Of a stretch of 8,008 bases of DNA, positions 5,297-8,008 are shown in pieces. The notes below the pieces were generated by a model. The model had not been told where the DNA came from. It worked only from the letters and a program-made list of their open reading frames with translations, and did not search any database. The number at the start of each line of letters is the position of its first letter. Position 1 is the first letter of the stretch. Position numbers and translations under genes: made by a program. The stretch comes from an uncultured Bacteroidales bacterium (GTDB taxonomy: Bacteria > Bacteroidota > Bacteroidia > Bacteroidales > Paludibacteraceae), in NCBI GenBank assembly GCA_934716995.1, contig CAKUYO010000065.1, forward strand, positions 1 to 8,008, read 5' to 3'.

Positions 5297-5304
5297 TACC
5301 TTTG
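5297..5304 (+). promoter_or_regulatory. -7 promoter box of kup
   Basis: TACCTTTG is an exact Bacteroidota -7 box. The nearest TTTTG (to 5263) is too far upstream to be a standard -33 box. The start near 5308 leaves an AT-rich leader of about 50 nt before ATG 5358, without a Shine-Dalgarno site or an evident riboswitch. Confidence 0.5.
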
Positions 5305-5357
5305 AGCAATTATTTATAATCTAAAGGATAACATTTTTATTAAATTAGACAAAAAAT

Positions 5358-7331
5358 ATGAGAAAAGATTTTGAAAGCCATGTTGTCAGCAACCATAATA
5401 AGGCAGGCATTCTGGGACTACTCGTCACATTAGGCATCGTGTTTGGCGACATCGGAACATCACCCCTATATGTGATGAAGGCCATCCTCCATACAGGCGA
5501 AACAATCAACGAAAACACTATTCTTGGGGCATTGTCCTGCATCATCTGGACACTCACCCTACAGACCACCATTAAATATGTATGCGTGGCTCTACGAGCC
5601 GACAACAATGGCGAAGGAGGCATTCTTGCCCTCTATGCCTTGCTGCGCCGACTCAAGAACAAGTGGATTTACATATTGGCCATTATCGGTGCAAGCACCT
5701 TGTTGGCTGACGGAATCATCACCCCAGCCATTACGGTTACCACAGCCATCGAAGGACTCGAAAGCATCAGTCCTGAGCTTCCGGTCATCCCAATTACACT
5801 TGCCATTATCACCATCATCTTCTTCGTGCAGCGCTTTGGCACCGAAAGCATAGGCAAGTCGTTTGGAGTGTTCATGCTGCTATGGTTCCTGCTGCTGGGC
5901 GTGACGGGAGCTGTCAGCATCACGTCTTACCCTCTGATACTCAAAGCCTTCAGTCCCTATTACGCTATTGCTCTGCTGGCACAATCACCTGAATGGTTCT
6001 TAATCCTAGGCGCTGTATTTCTCTGTACCACCGGTGCTGAGGCTCTCTACTCCGATTTGGGACATTGTGGCAGGAAGAACATAACCATCAGCTGGGGTTT
6101 CGTAAAGACCATGCTCATTCTCAACTATCTAGGACAGGGAGCATGGGTGCTGAACCATGTGCCGACAGCATTGTCCGTGAATCCATTCTTTTCCATCATG
6201 CCGCAGAGCCTACTGTTCTTCTCCATCATCATGGCCACGGGTGCGGCAATCGTTGCCAGTCAGGCACTTATCAGCGGCACCTTCTCCATATTGAGCGAAG
6301 CCATGAACCTGCACTTCTGGCCCCGCATGCGAATCAAGCATCCTACCCATGTAAAGGGACAGCTCTATATCCCGATGATCAACCTTGCCATGTACATCGG
6401 CGTGGTTATCATCATCCTGCTCTTTCGCGACTCCTCGCACATGGAGGCAGCCTACGGACTCGCCATCACCATCACCATGCTGATGACCACCCTTCTGCTC
6501 GGTTTCTACCTGCACAGCAAGGGCGTGTCGCGAGTCCTCACGATATTGTTTTTGGGCGCATACTGCACCATCGAGGCCATCTTTCTGGCAGCCAACCTGT
6601 CGAAGTTTCTCGCAGGAGGATGGTGTACGATGCTCATAGGCGGCATCCTGTTCCTTATGATGTATGTATGGGTGAGAGCCATGAAGATACGCCGACATTA
6701 TGTCAGCACCAAACCGCTGGATGACTATTATCAGATTATCTCTGACATAAAGGCCGACGAGAGCATCCCCAAGTACGCCTCCAATCTTGTCTATGTAAAC
6801 CATGCCAACCAGGAAGGTACCGTAGACGACAAACTGCTCTACTCAATCATCAACAAGCAGCCTAAACGTGCAGACCATTACTGGCTTATCAACATGGAGT
6901 TTGCCGATACACCAGACACATTGGAATACAGCTGCGAAACCCTTGTGCCCGACACGCTTTACAGCATAACAATGCACATAGGTTTCCGCATAGAACCACG
7001 TGTGAGTCTATATCTTCGACAAGTGGTGGAAGACCTTGTGGCAAACAAGATGGTAGATTTAAGAAGCACCTATCCTTCGCTTCGCAAAAACGGAATACCT
7101 GGCGATTTCCGATTCATCATCATTCATCGCGTATATTATCCGGAGAGTTCCGACAACCGCCAGCAGAACCTGCTGATGACTTTCTACGCTCTTATCAGCA
7201 AGATAGGCATCGACGAGCCTAAGGCATTGGGTCTCGACACTTCTATGGTGGTGGTAGAACGTGTGCCGCTAATAATCGACCAAAGCAATAGAAGCGTCAG
7301 GCGCATCACGCAAATTGCTGAAGAAAAGTAA
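5358..7331 (+). CDS. kup: Potassium uptake transporter Kup
   Basis: 657-aa inner-membrane protein of the KUP/HAK/KT family, which takes up K+ with H+. Its length is close to the usual 620-680. Family signatures are in order: GDIGTSPLY at 30-38, NNGEGGILALYALLRR at 83-98, and ADGIITPAITVTTAIEGLE at 117-135. They are followed by a series of hydrophobic segments up to about residue 440. The last 210 or so residues are a soluble cytoplasmic domain (from the KIRRHY region to the end), as in E. coli Kup. ATG 5358 places the GDIGTSPLY helix at the usual distance from the N-terminus. The gene has its own -7 box and ends with AAAAGTAA. No frameshift or missing motif was seen. It follows the CNNM gene in the same direction after a 236-bp gap, so the two are probably transcribed separately although both serve cation homeostasis. 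Confidence 0.96.
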   Translation: MRKDFESHVVSNHNKAGILGLLVTLGIVFGDIGTSPLYVMKAILHTGETINENTILGALSCIIWTLTLQTTIKYVCVALRADNNGEGGILALYALLRRLKNKWIYILAIIGASTLLADGIITPAITVTTAIEGLESISPELPVIPITLAIITIIFFVQRFGTESIGKSFGVFMLLWFLLLGVTGAVSITSYPLILKAFSPYYAIALLAQSPEWFLILGAVFLCTTGAEALYSDLGHCGRKNITISWGFVKTMLILNYLGQGAWVLNHVPTALSVNPFFSIMPQSLLFFSIIMATGAAIVASQALISGTFSILSEAMNLHFWPRMRIKHPTHVKGQLYIPMINLAMYIGVVIIILLFRDSSHMEAAYGLAITITMLMTTLLLGFYLHSKGVSRVLTILFLGAYCTIEAIFLAANLSKFLAGGWCTMLIGGILFLMMYVWVRAMKIRRHYVSTKPLDDYYQIISDIKADESIPKYASNLVYVNHANQEGTVDDKLLYSIINKQPKRADHYWLINMEFADTPDTLEYSCETLVPDTLYSITMHIGFRIEPRVSLYLRQVVEDLVANKMVDLRSTYPSLRKNGIPGDFRFIIIHRVYYPESSDNRQQNLLMTFYALISKIGIDEPKALGLDTSMVVVERVPLIIDQSNRSVRRITQIAEEK

Positions 7332-7399
7332 GTCCTGCCACAAAATCTTCTTGTCCACCATACAAATATTGTCCAAAGAGTAAAAACCTGTTACAAAAT

Positions 7400-7500
7400 A
7401 AAAAAGGTATGCAACCGCTTGTCGTTTCGTGGACACCTTCCGACTGAAGGACTTTGTCACAGCCATCGGCAAGAAGACGCAGGATGCTTTTTTTATTTCC
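7400..7500 (+). pseudogene. Short coding-like fragment between kup and the hydrolase
   Basis: In the frame of TTC 7426 the DNA encodes FVDTFRLKDFVTAIGKKTQ with strongly G/C-rich third positions, unlike the AT-rich flanks. No start codon precedes it, and the frame then drifts into the promoter region of the next gene. It looks like a small remnant of an unidentified gene. A weak hairpin, CCTTC-CGACT-GAAGG at 7435-7449, lies inside it without a T tract, so it is not a clear kup terminator. The rest of 7332-7400 shows nothing. Confidence 0.25.
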
Positions 7501-7526
7501 TCTCATATAAATGAACTTGCATTCAT

Positions 7527-7557
7527 TTTGTATTGTCTTCGTTTTGCACTATCTTTG
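7527..7557 (+). promoter_or_regulatory. Consensus promoter of the hydrolase gene
   Basis: TTTG (7527-7530), a 19-bp spacer and TATCTTTG (7550-7557) make the best full consensus match in the window. The -7 box ends only 5 nt before ATG 7563, so the predicted start point falls at about 7561, giving a leader of 0-3 nt. Confidence 0.75.
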
Positions 7558-7562
7558 CACAC

Positions 7563-8008
7563 ATGAAGAAGATACTTTTTTTACACGGATTCTTCGCCAC
7601 GGGTAGTTGTCCGATGGCGAAGGCATTGAAAGAGGCATTCGAGGGGACGGCGGTGGTGCAGACTCCCGACTTGCCTTTGCATCCCAAGAAGGCGTTGAAT
7701 GAAATACGTTCTATTATAAACAAAGAGCAGCCCGACTTGCTTCTTGGCAACAGTTGCGGAGCGTTCCTTGCCCAAATGTTAGCTCCTACAGTCGGCATCC
7801 CTGCCTTGCTGGGTAATCCGTATTTCATGATGACGGAGTTTCTGAAGGAGCGCATCGGTGAGCATGAATACAAGGCACCGAGAAGAGACGGTAATCAGAG
7901 ACTGGTGATTGACGAGGCGCTGATTGAAGAGTTTGCGGAGCTGGAAGCCGTGCAGTTTGACCATTGCAACCCATATTATAAGGATCGTGTGTGGGGACTT
8001 TTTGGTGA
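7563..8008 (+). CDS. YqiA/YcfP-like alpha/beta hydrolase, partial
   Basis: The first 148 residues are present; the gene runs off the right edge. It begins directly with the first strand and oxyanion loop of an alpha/beta hydrolase (ILFLHGFFATG), so ATG 7563 cannot be far wrong. The nucleophile elbow is G-N-S-C-G with Ser64, followed by AFLAQMLA and then NPYF. The layout matches the YqiA/YcfP (UPF0227) esterase family, whose members are small cytoplasmic serine esterases of about 180-200 aa. The sequence stops at WGLFG plus the first two bases of an Asp/Glu codon, where the family's acid residue is expected. The catalytic His lies outside the window. The physiological substrate is unknown. It has its own strong promoter and is independent of kup. 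Confidence 0.8.
   Translation, partial: MKKILFLHGFFATGSCPMAKALKEAFEGTAVVQTPDLPLHPKKALNEIRSIINKEQPDLLLGNSCGAFLAQMLAPTVGIPALLGNPYFMMTEFLKERIGEHEYKAPRRDGNQRLVIDEALIEEFAELEAVQFDHCNPYYKDRVWGLFG

Noticed and set aside
6065..6724. 219-aa and 197-aa reading frames inside kup on both strands
   Set aside because: They are His/Arg-rich shadow frames of a fully conserved kup gene.

Overview
The window looks like a chromosomal segment of a Bacteroidota bacterium, most probably Prevotella or a close relative. The main evidence is the promoters. Several intact genes have the Bacteroidota -7 box TAnnTTTG, three of them with a well-placed TTG/TTTG-type -33 box, and none has a clear Shine-Dalgarno site before its start. 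The protein families (DUF6078-like, acidic-tailed lipoprotein, XRE regulator, Kup) fit the same group.

Layout. Positions 1-154 hold two outward-facing promoters. 155-589 (+) is a DUF6078-like cysteine protein. 596-711 is a 22-bp tandem repeat array with inverted arms, possibly the relic end of an IS. 758-1387 (+) is a GH24 phage-type lysozyme domain with an unrelated, probably scrambled N-terminus. 1402-1520 (-) is a complete promoter-to-terminator unit of about 84 nt with no gene: a candidate small RNA. 1523-1996 (-) is a lipoprotein. 2044-2243 (-) is coding debris. 2244-2702 (-) is an XRE-type regulator with a perfect inverted repeat over its own promoter. 2764-3403 has no convincing gene; it holds a degraded coding tail, a 20-bp minisatellite and AT-rich DNA. 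3404-3867 (+) is a 5'-truncated, frameshifted ZIP metal-transporter pseudogene. 4096-5121 (+) is a CNNM/CBS membrane protein with a candidate structured leader. 5358-7331 (+) is the potassium transporter Kup. 7563-8008 (+) is a YqiA-like alpha/beta hydrolase cut by the window edge, with a near-leaderless promoter.

The left half (about 590-3870) is a decaying accessory region of repeats, phage or IS relics, an XRE regulator and broken genes. The right half (about 3950-8008) is conserved housekeeping sequence dominated by inorganic-ion transport. Each intact gene on the right has its own promoter-like box, so there is no clear long operon. No tRNA, rRNA, CRISPR array or complete mobile element was seen.
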